NCBI RefSeq assembly: GCF_003391135.1
Contig: NZ_CP031455.1
Location: 6,909,501-6,973,500 of the forward strand
Length of the DNA: 64,000 nt
Direction of reading: 5' to 3'
Source: Streptoverticillium olivoreticuli subsp. olivoreticuli
GTDB lineage: Bacteria > Actinomycetota > Actinomycetes > Streptomycetales > Streptomycetaceae
This document shows, one piece after another, positions 44,109 to 52,533 of the stretch. Position numbers and translations under genes: made by a program. The notes under the pieces were generated by a model. The model was not told where the DNA came from. It made no database searches and saw only the letters and a program-made list of their open reading frames with translations. The first letter of the stretch is position 1, and the number at the start of each line of letters is the position of its first letter.

Positions 44109-45167
44109 ATGCGTTCGAACAGCAGCACCCGCCGCCTCCGTCTCGCGGCCGCCGCCGTGACCCTCGCCACCGCCCTCACCGGATGCGCCGACGAGGTGTC
44201 CGGAAACGGTGCGGACTCCGGCGGCGGCAAGACCTCGGGGGACACCGTGAAGATCATGGTCGGCGGCCTCGACAAGGTCATCTACCTGCCGGCGGTCCTC
44301 ACCCAGCGGCTCGGCTTCTTCCAGGAGCAGGGTCTCGACGTCCGGCTCCTCACCGAACCGGCCGGAGTGCAGGCCACCACCGCCCTCGTCGCCGGCGAGG
44401 TCCAGGGCGTCGTCGGCTTCTACGACCACACCCTCGACCTCCAGGCGAAGGGCAAACAGGTGGAGTCGGTGGTCCAACTGGCGCAGACCCCGGGCGAGGT
44501 GGAGATCGTCTCCAAGAAGGCGGAGGACGGCCTCACGTCACCCGCCGACTTCAAGGGCAGGAAGCTGGGCGTCACCGGACTCGGCTCGTCCACCGACTTC
44601 CTGACGAAGTATCTGGCCGTGCGGAACGGCGTGAAGGTCAGTGACTTCACCCCGGTCGCCGTCGGCGCGGGCCAGACCTTCGTCTCCGCGCTCCAGCAGG
44701 GCTCCATCGACGGCGGGATGACCACCGACCCGACCGTGGCGCAGATCCTCGCCCAGGGCAGCGGCAAGGTGCTCGTCGACCTGCGGACGCCCGAGGGCTC
44801 CCGGGCCGCGCTCGGCGGGCTCTACCCCGCGTCGAGCCTCTACATGAACACCTCGTGGGTGAACGGCCACAAGGAGACCGTGCACAAGCTCGCGGGCGCC
44901 TTTGTGAAGACCCTCGCGTGGATGGCCGCGCACAGCCCCGAGGAGATCGCCGCCAAGATGCCCGCCGACTACGCCAGGGGAGGCAAGGAGCTCTACGTCC
45001 AGGCCGTCAGGAACACCCTGCCCATGTTCACGCGGGACGGTGTGATGCCCGCCGACGGGCCGAAGACCGTGCACGACGTGCTCAAGGCGTTCAACCCCAC
45101 GATACGGAACGCCGACATCGACCTGGAGAAGACCTATACGACGGAGTTCGTCAGGAAAGCGGGGTGA
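44109..45167 (+). CDS. ABC importer substrate-binding lipoprotein (NMT1/SsuA-like)
   Basis: This 352-residue lipoprotein has the lipobox LTGC with Cys26, then a two-lobe NMT1/THI5-like binding domain (YLPAVLTQRLGFFQEQGLDVRLL in part, GVVGFYDHTLDLQAKG, KGRKLGVTGLGSSTDF, SIDGGMTTDP). Relatives bind sulfonates, nitrate, riboflavin precursors or pyrimidines. It completes the importer operon. The last 17 nt overlap the 3' end of the convergent sucrase-like gene. Confidence 0.92.
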   Translation: MRSNSSTRRLRLAAAAVTLATALTGCADEVSGNGADSGGGKTSGDTVKIMVGGLDKVIYLPAVLTQRLGFFQEQGLDVRLLTEPAGVQATTALVAGEVQGVVGFYDHTLDLQAKGKQVESVVQLAQTPGEVEIVSKKAEDGLTSPADFKGRKLGVTGLGSSTDFLTKYLAVRNGVKVSDFTPVAVGAGQTFVSALQQGSIDGGMTTDPTVAQILAQGSGKVLVDLRTPEGSRAALGGLYPASSLYMNTSWVNGHKETVHKLAGAFVKTLAWMAAHSPEEIAAKMPADYARGGKELYVQAVRNTLPMFTRDGVMPADGPKTVHDVLKAFNPTIRNADIDLEKTYTTEFVRKAG

Positions 45168-46065
45168 CGGACACGACGTCCATGCGCGCCGGGGTGCCGG
45201 GCGTCCGGCCGCAGCTCTCCGGGCGGGGCGGCTCGGCGGCACCCTGCTCGACGAGGACCCGCCAGGAGCGGCCGTCGGTGTGGGCGACGGTCACGGACCA
45301 GTGCGCGGCCGAGCCGTCGACGGGCTCGGTGCCGGTCACGTCCAGGGCGTCGGCGCCGTCCTCGCCGGTGAGTTCGCGGACGGCCAGCTCGGCGGCCTGC
45401 CCGGGGCGTCCCCACGCCGAGCGGCCACGGCACTGCTCGGTCACGACCCGGCCGTCGCGCGCCGCTTCGAGAACGTCCTTGACGCCGTGCGCGGTCACCC
45501 GCCCGTACGCGTAGCCGTAGGGGAGGACGAAGAGGGTCGGCGCGAAGCGGTGGCCACCGATGTGGGTGACCTCCCAGGTCTCGATGCCGCCCGCGCTGAC
45601 CAGTTCGGCGGCGAGCGGCCTGCCGAGCAGGGCGCAGCAGCGGTCGCGCTTGCCGTTGGTGCAGACGAACACCAGCGGGTCACCGTCGTACGGCTCCCAC
45701 AGCCCGCCGTGCTCGCCCGCACCGAGCGCGTCGAGGTCCAGCGCCGCCAGCGCGGCCGGGTCGGCCGATTCTGTGGTGCGGATCCAGGAGCGGCCCGGCG
45801 CGGTGTGGGCGACGAACACCCGCTGCGTGGTGGGCCGGCGACAGTCGGCGTGGCGGCCGGGGCGCCGGATCAGGGCGATCCGTACGCCGGTGCCCGCCGC
45901 GGCTTCGTTCAGCGCGCGGCCGACGGCGGGGTCGAGGTGGCTGGTGGCGAGCGCGTCGGCGCCCCAGGGGCCGGGCTGTTCGAGCAGCAGCCAGGTCCGG
46001 GCGGTGGCGGCGGTGCCTGCCAGCGGCTCGGAGAGTTGACGGGAGACGGTCGCACACGTGCTCAC
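45151..46065 (-). CDS. Sucrase/ferredoxin-like family protein under an iron box
   Basis: This 304-residue member of the Suc/Fer-like (thioredoxin-like ferredoxin) family has CTNGKRDRCCALLGRPLA and HIGGHRFAPTLFVLPYG, where Cys and His residues probably bind a 2Fe-2S cluster, plus an N-terminal LLLEQPGPWG. Members are electron-transfer or iron-related proteins without firm function. GTG 46065 is preceded directly by an iron box with an embedded TAGGCT -10, 7 nt from the start, so the mRNA is likely leaderless and iron-repressed. A role under iron limitation is inferred. Confidence 0.85.
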   Translation of the reverse strand: MSTCATVSRQLSEPLAGTAATARTWLLLEQPGPWGADALATSHLDPAVGRALNEAAAGTGVRIALIRRPGRHADCRRPTTQRVFVAHTAPGRSWIRTTESADPAALAALDLDALGAGEHGGLWEPYDGDPLVFVCTNGKRDRCCALLGRPLAAELVSAGGIETWEVTHIGGHRFAPTLFVLPYGYAYGRVTAHGVKDVLEAARDGRVVTEQCRGRSAWGRPGQAAELAVRELTGEDGADALDVTGTEPVDGSAAHWSVTVAHTDGRSWRVLVEQGAAEPPRPESCGRTPGTPARMDVVSVTPLS

Positions 46066-46084
46066 GAAGGTTAGCCTAACCTGG
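46066..46084 (-). promoter_or_regulatory. Iron box (DmdR/IdeR operator) overlapping a -10
   Basis: The minus strand reads CCAGGTTAGGCTAACCTTC, matching the consensus TTAGGTTAGGCTAACCTAA at 15 of 19 positions with the central 15-bp palindrome perfect. TAGGCT within it is a credible -10, 7 nt before the GTG. DmdR/IdeR binding with iron would block transcription. Confidence 0.85.
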
Positions 46085-46169
46085 GTTGCTGTAGATCGTA
46101 TGCAGAACGGCGGCCCGGGCGGAGTCACCGCCCCTGGAACCATGTGCCTCTGCAAGCCTTGAACGCGCC

Positions 46170-47423
46170 TCACGGCAGCGGCTGCGGCGGCCTCGGTCCG
46201 CAGTAGTGACCCGTCGGGCGGAGGCGCAGCGGGCGTTCCGCGTACTCCTCCAGGGCGTGTGCGATCCAGCCCGCCGTGCGCGCGACCGCGAAGACCGTCT
46301 CGCCCGCCTCGGGCGGCATGCCCGAGGAGACCGACAGGACGGCCAGCGCGAGGTCCACGTTCGCGTGCAGGGACACATGGCGGGCCGTCGTGGCCTCGAC
46401 CTCCCGGGCCGCCGTCAGAGCGCGTCCGGCACCCGGCACCGCCTCCAGCCGGGCGAAGAGCGCGGTCGCCCTCGGGTCCGCCCCGGGGTAGAGGCGGTGG
46501 CCGAGCCCGGGTACGCGCCTGCCGTCCCGCAGGTGGTCCGCCACCACCGCGCCGGCGCTGCCGCGCTCCAGCACCTCCGTCAGCATCCGGTGGGCCAGGC
46601 CGCTCGCCGCGCCGTGCAGCGGCCCCTCCAGCGCGCCGAGCCCCGCCGAGACCACGGCGTACGGATGGGAGCGCGCGGACGCCGCGACCCGCACCGCGAG
46701 CGTCGAGGCGGCGAGGTCGTGGTCGATCAGCAGGACGAGCGCGGCCTCCAGGGCGCGCAGCGACGCCTCGTCCGGGGCGCGTGACGTCAGCCGCGACCAC
46801 AGGCGCGGCGCGAGCCGGTCGTCGGCGCCCGCCTGCGGACCGGCGGGCGGCAGGGCGTCGACCAGCGTCGGGATCAGGCCGCGCGCCGTGCCGAGCACGG
46901 TCGCCGGGGACAGGTCGAAACGCAGCGGATCCGCGGTCGCCGCCGCGATCGCGGCCACCCGCAGCCGGTCGGTCGGCCCGCTGTGGGCGGGCAGCGCGTC
47001 CACGGCGCGCCTCGCCGCGGCGAGCGTCTCCCCGGGTGCGGTGAAGCGGATGCCACGCCGCAGCTCACCGGTCCACAGCCAGTCGGCCACCTCCTCGTAC
47101 GCGTGGCGCTCGGCGAGCGCGGTCGCGTCGACGCCGCGGTAGAAGTACCGGCCCTTCTCGATGAGCGTGATGCCCGTACGGATCGCCGTCTCGCCGCCGA
47201 ACGTCGGCTCCCGCCTGCCGCGCCGGGCGAGCGCGTCGACCTCCCGCGCGTCGAAGGTGCTGCCCCGGCCGCCGGGGCCGCGGCGGCTGGAGAGCTGGCC
47301 GCGGCTCACATACGCGTAGACCGTCTCGGGTTTGACGCCCAGCCGCTCGGCGACCTCACGGGTGGTCAGCCGCCCCCCGTCGTCGTCGCCCGCCACCGCG
47401 CCGTCCGTCACATGATCCGCCAT
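46170..47423 (-). CDS. Citrate synthase-like protein with N-terminal helix-turn-helix
   Basis: The 417-residue protein opens with a MerR/excisionase-type helix-turn-helix (LTTREVAERLGVKPETVYAYVSRGQL, about 19-44), followed by a full citrate synthase domain. Catalytic elements are GPLHGAASGLAHRML (first His), GLGHRLYPGADPRA (second His) and HANVDLALA (Asp). It could be a citrate synthase that binds DNA or a regulator that senses oxaloacetate or acetyl-CoA. It is divergent from a second citrate synthase gene across a TTGATTCAA inverted repeat that is a natural target. Confidence 0.88.
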   Translation of the reverse strand: MADHVTDGAVAGDDDGGRLTTREVAERLGVKPETVYAYVSRGQLSSRRGPGGRGSTFDAREVDALARRGRREPTFGGETAIRTGITLIEKGRYFYRGVDATALAERHAYEEVADWLWTGELRRGIRFTAPGETLAAARRAVDALPAHSGPTDRLRVAAIAAATADPLRFDLSPATVLGTARGLIPTLVDALPPAGPQAGADDRLAPRLWSRLTSRAPDEASLRALEAALVLLIDHDLAASTLAVRVAASARSHPYAVVSAGLGALEGPLHGAASGLAHRMLTEVLERGSAGAVVADHLRDGRRVPGLGHRLYPGADPRATALFARLEAVPGAGRALTAAREVEATTARHVSLHANVDLALAVLSVSSGMPPEAGETVFAVARTAGWIAHALEEYAERPLRLRPTGHYCGPRPPQPLP

Positions 47424-47450
47424 GGGTCACACCGTAGCGGGCCGTACATA

Positions 47451-47484
47451 TTGATTCAATCAATGTTGACAGCTGTTGAATCAA
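47451..47484. promoter_or_regulatory. Inverted repeat TTGATTCAA/TTGAATCAA between citrate synthase genes
   Basis: TTGATTCAA (47451-47459) and TTGAATCAA (47476-47484) are exact reverse complements, 25 bp centre to centre, in the 107-bp divergent region. A TTGACA at 47466-47471 between them could be the -35 of the plus-strand gene. The AT content is exceptional for this genome, as expected for a binding site. The helix-turn-helix citrate synthase is the likely ligand. Confidence 0.7.
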
Positions 47485-47530
47485 GGATGGACAGTCGTAT
47501 CAAGATTCGAGGGATCGAGGAGACACCGCA

Positions 47531-48682
47531 ATGCCGATCACCGAGGTACCGCGCGGACTCGCGGGCGTCGTCGTCACCGACACCGCCCTGGGCGACGTCC
47601 GCGGCCGCGAGGGCTTCTACCACTACCGCCAGTTCTCCGCCGTGGAGCTCGCCGGGAGCCGCTCCTTCGAGGACGTCTGGCACCTGATGTTCCGGGGCGC
47701 CCTCCCCGACGCGGCACAGCGCGCCGCCTTCACCGCCGAGACCGCCGCCCTGCGCCGGCTCCCCGCGGACGTGCGCGACGCCCTGCCCGCCATCGCCCGC
47801 TCCTGCGCGCCGTCCGGCCCGCTCGCCGGGCTGCGCACCGCCCTCTCGCTGCTCGGTGCCTTCGCCGGGCTGCGCCCGCTGTACGACACCGGCGTCGCCC
47901 GGCGGGAGGCCGACGCCCTCGCCGCCTGCGCCGCCGTCCCCACCCTGCTCACCGCGCTCCACCGGCTCGGCCGGGGGCTCGCGCCCGTCGAGCCGCGCGA
48001 CGACCTGTCGTACGCCGCCAACTACCTCTACATGCTCGACGGGCGCGAGCCCGAGCCCCGGCGGGCCCGCGCGATCGAGCGGTATCTGATCTCCACCGTC
48101 GACCACGGCTTCAACGCCTCGACGTTCACCGCCCGCGTCATCGCCTCCACCGGCGCCGACCTCGTCGCCTGCCTCGGTGGCGCCGTCGGAGCCCTGTCCG
48201 GACCGCTGCACGGCGGCGCGCCCAGCCGCGCCCTGGACACCCTGGACGCCATCGGCACCCCGGACCGCATCGACCCCTGGATCCGGGAACGCGTCCTGGC
48301 CGGCGACCGCATCATGGGCTTCGGGCACCCCGTCTACCGCACCGAGGACCCGCGCTCACGGATGCTGCGCTCCATTGCGCAGGACTTCGGCGGCCCCCTG
48401 GTCGACCTCGCGGTCGAGGTCGAGGGAAGGGTCGAGGCGATCCTCGCCGAGCTCAAGCCGGGGCGCGAACTGCACACCAACGTGGAGTTCTACGCCGGGG
48501 TCGTCATGGAGCTCTGCGGGCTGCCGCGGGAGATGTTCACGCCCACGTTCTGCGCGGCCCGCGTGATCGGCTGGAGCGCCAATATCCTGGAGCAGGCGGA
48601 GGACTCGAAGATCATCCGCCCGGCGGCCCGCTATGTCGGCCCGCCCCCGCCGCAGCCGGTCCCCGCTGCGCCCGACCTGTGA
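47531..48682 (+). CDS. Citrate synthase (citrate synthase 2 type)
   Basis: This 383-residue type II-fold citrate synthase condenses acetyl-CoA (or propionyl-CoA) with oxaloacetate. It contains GPLHGGAPSRAL with the first catalytic His and GFGHPVYRTEDPR with the second. The third catalytic position, Asp in NVDFY of classical enzymes, is Glu here (HTNVEFYAGVV). I recall NVEF in related actinobacterial proteins, so it may be a subgroup feature. ATG 47531 has a GGAGA at about 47517. The upstream TTGATTCAA repeat suggests control by the divergent homologue. Confidence 0.9.
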   Translation: MPITEVPRGLAGVVVTDTALGDVRGREGFYHYRQFSAVELAGSRSFEDVWHLMFRGALPDAAQRAAFTAETAALRRLPADVRDALPAIARSCAPSGPLAGLRTALSLLGAFAGLRPLYDTGVARREADALAACAAVPTLLTALHRLGRGLAPVEPRDDLSYAANYLYMLDGREPEPRRARAIERYLISTVDHGFNASTFTARVIASTGADLVACLGGAVGALSGPLHGGAPSRALDTLDAIGTPDRIDPWIRERVLAGDRIMGFGHPVYRTEDPRSRMLRSIAQDFGGPLVDLAVEVEGRVEAILAELKPGRELHTNVEFYAGVVMELCGLPREMFTPTFCAARVIGWSANILEQAEDSKIIRPAARYVGPPPPQPVPAAPDL

Positions 48683-48695
48683 CGGAGGCTGCCTC

Positions 48696-49787
48696 TTGGC
48701 GAAACGACAGATACCGGTCATCGTGCTGGCGGGCTTCCTGGGGTCCGGCAAGACCACCCTGCTCAACCACCTGCTGAGCCACAGCGGGGGCAGCCGGATC
48801 GGCGTGGTCGTCAACGACTTCGGCAGCATCGAGATCGACGCGATGAGCGTCGCCGGACAGGTCGACTCCATGGTCTCCCTGGGCAACGGATGCCTGTGCT
48901 GCGCCGTCGACACCAGTGAGCTCGACGGATTCCTCGACAAGCTCGCCCGGCCGGCCGCCCGGATCGACGTCATCGTCATCGAGGCCAGCGGACTGGCCGA
49001 ACCGCAAGAGCTCATCCGCATGATCCTCGCCAGCGACAACGAGAGCATCGTCTACGGCGGCCTGGTCGAGGTCGTGGACGCCGCCGAGTTCGCCCGCACG
49101 CGCGACCGGCACCCCGAGATCGACCGCCACGTGGCCATCGCCGACCTCGTCGTCCTCAACAAGGCCGACCGGGTGGGGGAGGAGGACCGCCGGGCCGTTC
49201 TCGACGAGCTCGCCCGGCTCGCGCCCGGCAGGCCCGTCCTGGAGGCGGTCCACGGGCGGGTCGACCCCGAGCTCCTCTTCGACCGCAAGCCGCGGGAGCC
49301 GGAGACCCCGGGCGCGGTACGCCAGCTGTCCTTCGAGGACCTCGTGCGGGAGGAGGCCGAGCACGGCCACGACTGCGGGACGCACGACTGTGGCGGGGAC
49401 TGCGCGGGGGGCAGCCCCGGCCACCGTCATCTGCACGCCGCGTACGACAGCGTCGCCTTCACCGCCGCGGAACCGATGGACCCGCGGCGGCTGATGGACT
49501 TCCTCGACAACAGGCCGGAGGGCCTGTACCGCATCAAGGGCTTCGTCCACTTCGGGGCGGACGGGCACCGGCGGACGCGGTACGCGGTGCACGCGGTGGG
49601 CGACTTCCTGCGCTTCTACGCCGCCCCGTGGGGACGGGCGGAGGAGCGGGTCACGCAACTGGTGCTGATCGGCACGGGAATCGACGCAGACGCCCTGCGG
49701 GTGGCACTGGAGGGGTGCCGGCGCGTCGAGCCGCGGGACGCTGACGAGAACGCGATGTGGGGGGTCCTGCGGTACGCGCAGGGGTGA
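48696..49787 (+). CDS. CobW/COG0523-family GTPase (TTG start)
   Basis: This 363-residue G3E GTPase has Walker A GFLGSGKTT (13-21), the metal-binding CxCC motif GCLCC (65-69), IEASGLAEP, NKAD and a His/Cys-rich stretch (HGHDCGTHDCGGDC, about 238-251) before the CobW C-terminal domain. The family inserts or delivers metals (Zn, Co, Fe). TTG 48696 is the only start that fits: GGAGG at 48684-48688 with 7-nt spacing, 14 nt after the citrate synthase stop. GTG 48679 is out of frame. No Zur box was seen; it is probably co-transcribed with citrate synthase. Confidence 0.9.
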   Translation: MAKRQIPVIVLAGFLGSGKTTLLNHLLSHSGGSRIGVVVNDFGSIEIDAMSVAGQVDSMVSLGNGCLCCAVDTSELDGFLDKLARPAARIDVIVIEASGLAEPQELIRMILASDNESIVYGGLVEVVDAAEFARTRDRHPEIDRHVAIADLVVLNKADRVGEEDRRAVLDELARLAPGRPVLEAVHGRVDPELLFDRKPREPETPGAVRQLSFEDLVREEAEHGHDCGTHDCGGDCAGGSPGHRHLHAAYDSVAFTAAEPMDPRRLMDFLDNRPEGLYRIKGFVHFGADGHRRTRYAVHAVGDFLRFYAAPWGRAEERVTQLVLIGTGIDADALRVALEGCRRVEPRDADENAMWGVLRYAQG

Positions 49788-49839
49788 CGTCCGGTGGAGG
49801 GCGCGCCCCTGCGAGGCGCGCCCTCCACCGCTCCGGCCA

Positions 49840-52302
49840 CTACACCGGGCCCGCCACCACCGCCACCGGCTTCGTCAGCGGCGTGCCCGAGCCGTCGCGG
49901 CGCGGGTCGGGCTCCGGGAGGTCGGCCGGGGTGCCGTTGGCCGCGGCCGCGCGGGCGGGGGACGGGCCCGCCCACGCCATGACGAGACAGTCCTCGCCCT
50001 TGAGGAAGCGCTGGCAGCGCACGCCGCCCGTCGCCCGGCCCTTGCGCGGATACTGGTCGAACGGCGTCAGCTTCGCCGTCGTCTCCGAAGCGCCCAGCAG
50101 CGTGCCGGCCGCACCGGCCACCGTGAACACCGCCGCGTCCACCGCCGGGTCGATCGCGGTGAAGGAGATCACCTTCGCCCCCGCCGACAGCTTGATGCCC
50201 GCCATGCCGCCCGCCGGACGGCCCTGCGGACGCACCTGCCCCGCCGGATAGCGCAGCAGCTGCGCGTCGTCCGTGATGAAGACCAGGTCCTCCTCGCCCG
50301 TACGGAGCTCGACCGCGCCGACGATGCGGTCACCGTCCTTGAGGGTGATGACCTCCAGCTCCTCCTTGTTCGCCGGATAGTCCGGGACCACGCGTTTGAC
50401 GACGCCCTGCTCCGTGCCGATCGCGAGGCCCGGCGAGGACTCGTCCAGGGTGGTGAGACACACCACCCGCTCGTCGTCCTCCAGCGTCAGGAACTCCGAG
50501 ACGGGGGCCCCGCCCGACAGGCTGGGCGCCGCCGCCGTCTCCGGCAGCTGCGGCAGGTCGATCACCGCCAGGCGCAGCAGCCGGCCCGTGGAGGTCACCG
50601 CGCCCACGTCCGCGCGGGCCGTCGCCGGGACCGCCGAGACGATCACATCGTGCTTGACGCGCTTGGCGGCCCGCTCGCCACCGTCGTCGGGGAACGGCTC
50701 GCCGCCCGCCGTACGGGCCAGCAGCCCGGTGGAGGAGAGCAGCACCCGGCACGGGTCGTCCGCGACCTCCAAGGGCACGGCCGACGCCGGGGAGCCCGCC
50801 GACTCCAGCAGGACCGTCCGCCGGTCGGTGCCGAACTTCTTCGCCACGTCGGCCAGTTCGTTGGACACCAGCTTGCGCAGCTCCGCGTCGGAATCGAGGA
50901 TCGCGGTCAGCTTCGCGATCTCGTCGTTCAGCCGGTCGCGCTCCGACTCCAGCTCGATCCGGTCGAACTTCGTCAGACGGCGCAGCGGGGTGTCGAGGAT
51001 GTACTGCGTCTGGATCTCGGAGAGCGAGAAGCGCGCGATCAGGCCCTCCTTGGCCTGCGCCGCGTTCTCACTCGATCTGATGATTCTGATGACCTCGTCG
51101 ATGTCGAGGAGCGCCACCAGCAGACCCTCGACCAGGTGCAGCCGGTCCCGCCGCTTGGTGCGCCGGAACTCGCTGCGCCGCCGCACCACCTCGAAGCGGT
51201 GGTCGACATAGACCTCCAGCAGCTCCTTGAGACCCAGGGTCAGGGGCTGCCCGTCCACCAGCGCGACGTTGTTGATGCCGAAGGACTCCTCCATCGGCGT
51301 CAGCTTGTAGAGCTGCTCCAGCACGGCCTCGGGGTTGAAGCCGTTCTTGATCTCGATGACCAGACGCAGGCCGTGGGAGCGGTCCGTGAGGTCCTTGACG
51401 TCGGCGATGCCCTGGATCTTCTTGGCGCCGACCAGGTCCTTGATCTTGGAGATCACCTTCTCCGGGCCGACGGTGTAGGGCAGCTCGGTGACGACGAGGC
51501 CCTTGCGGCGGGCCGTCACGTTCTCCACGGCGACCGTGGCACGGATCTTGAAGGTGCCGCGGCCCGTCTCGTACGCGTCGCGGACGCCGTTCAGCCCCAC
51601 GATCCGGCCGCCCGTGGGCAGGTCCGGGCCGGGGACGAACCTCATCAGGGTGTCGAGGTCGGCACCCGGGTGCTTGATCAGGTGGCGGGCGGCGGCCACG
51701 ACCTCGCCGAGGTTGTGCGGCGGCATGTTCGTCGCCATGCCGACCGCGATCCCGGAGGCGCCGTTGACCAGGAGGTTCGGATAGGCGGCGGGGAGCGCGA
51801 CCGGCTCCTGCTCGCTGCCGTCGTAGTTCGGCGCGAAGTCGACGGTGTCCTCGTCGATCGACTCCGTCATCAGCGACGTCGTCGCCGCCATCCGCGCCTC
51901 GGTGTAGCGCATCGCCGCGGGCGGGTCGTCATTGCCCAGCGAACCGAAGTTGCCGTGGCCGTCGACCAGCGGCACGCGCATCGAGAAGGGCTGGGCCATG
52001 CGCACCAGGGCGTCGTAGATGGACGCGTCACCGTGCGGGTGGAGCTTGCCCATCACCTCGCCGACGACGCGTGCGCACTTCACATAGGAACGCTCCGGAC
52101 GCAGGCCCATCTCGTTCATCTGGAAGAGGATGCGGCGCTGGACGGGCTTGAGACCGTCCCGGGCGTCGGGCAGGGCGCGCGAGTAGATGACCGAGTAGGC
52201 GTACTCGAGGAAGGAGCCCTGCATCTCGTCGACGACGTCGATGTCGAGGATGCGCTCCTCGAAGTCGTCCGGCGGCGGGGTCTTCGTGCTGCGGCGGGCC
52301 AT
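49840..52302 (-). CDS. parC: DNA topoisomerase IV subunit A
   Basis: This 820-residue type IIA topoisomerase breakage-reunion subunit has the catalytic Tyr133 in RYTEARMA, the quinolone-region HPHGDASIYDALVR (88-101, with Ala93 in the position of E. coli Ser80/83), QTQYILDTPLRRLT, and a C-terminal beta-pinwheel ending in a basic PRKGRATGG motif. ATG 52302 has AAGGAG upstream, so the longer frame to 52386 is not needed. It pairs with parE at 34826. The end of the protein is Ala/Pro-rich. Confidence 0.93.
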   Translation of the reverse strand: MARRSTKTPPPDDFEERILDIDVVDEMQGSFLEYAYSVIYSRALPDARDGLKPVQRRILFQMNEMGLRPERSYVKCARVVGEVMGKLHPHGDASIYDALVRMAQPFSMRVPLVDGHGNFGSLGNDDPPAAMRYTEARMAATTSLMTESIDEDTVDFAPNYDGSEQEPVALPAAYPNLLVNGASGIAVGMATNMPPHNLGEVVAAARHLIKHPGADLDTLMRFVPGPDLPTGGRIVGLNGVRDAYETGRGTFKIRATVAVENVTARRKGLVVTELPYTVGPEKVISKIKDLVGAKKIQGIADVKDLTDRSHGLRLVIEIKNGFNPEAVLEQLYKLTPMEESFGINNVALVDGQPLTLGLKELLEVYVDHRFEVVRRRSEFRRTKRRDRLHLVEGLLVALLDIDEVIRIIRSSENAAQAKEGLIARFSLSEIQTQYILDTPLRRLTKFDRIELESERDRLNDEIAKLTAILDSDAELRKLVSNELADVAKKFGTDRRTVLLESAGSPASAVPLEVADDPCRVLLSSTGLLARTAGGEPFPDDGGERAAKRVKHDVIVSAVPATARADVGAVTSTGRLLRLAVIDLPQLPETAAAPSLSGGAPVSEFLTLEDDERVVCLTTLDESSPGLAIGTEQGVVKRVVPDYPANKEELEVITLKDGDRIVGAVELRTGEEDLVFITDDAQLLRYPAGQVRPQGRPAGGMAGIKLSAGAKVISFTAIDPAVDAAVFTVAGAAGTLLGASETTAKLTPFDQYPRKGRATGGVRCQRFLKGEDCLVMAWAGPSPARAAAANGTPADLPEPDPRRDGSGTPLTKPVAVVAGPV

Positions 52303-52451
52303 CGCGGCTGCTGCTCCTTCGATCGATTGCCGAGGCGGGATGCTGACGCCGACCATTGTGGACCGCCCCACCGACAACGCCGACAACCGACCCGTCCGTA
52401 AGAGCGCACCGCACCGGGAACTTCGCCAGATGTCAGCGCGCTTGCATACAG

Positions 52452-52467
52452 TGAACAGGACTGTTCA
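52452..52467. promoter_or_regulatory. 16-bp palindrome in the parC/M16 divergent region
   Basis: TGAACAG-GA-CTGTTCA is a perfect dyad starting at the last base of a TACAGT (52447-52452) that could be the -10 of the M16 operon. The factor is unknown. Confidence 0.5.
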
Positions 52468-52533
52468 TCACGCGAGTCGTCGCGAACCATCGCGAGCCTC
52501 CACGCGGGATTTCACGCGATCGAAGGGACGTAC

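Noticed and set aside
48633..48695. ATG 48633 as start of the CobW gene
   Set aside because: It lies inside the citrate synthase gene and gives Arg-rich sequence; TTG 48696 has an ideal GGAGG.
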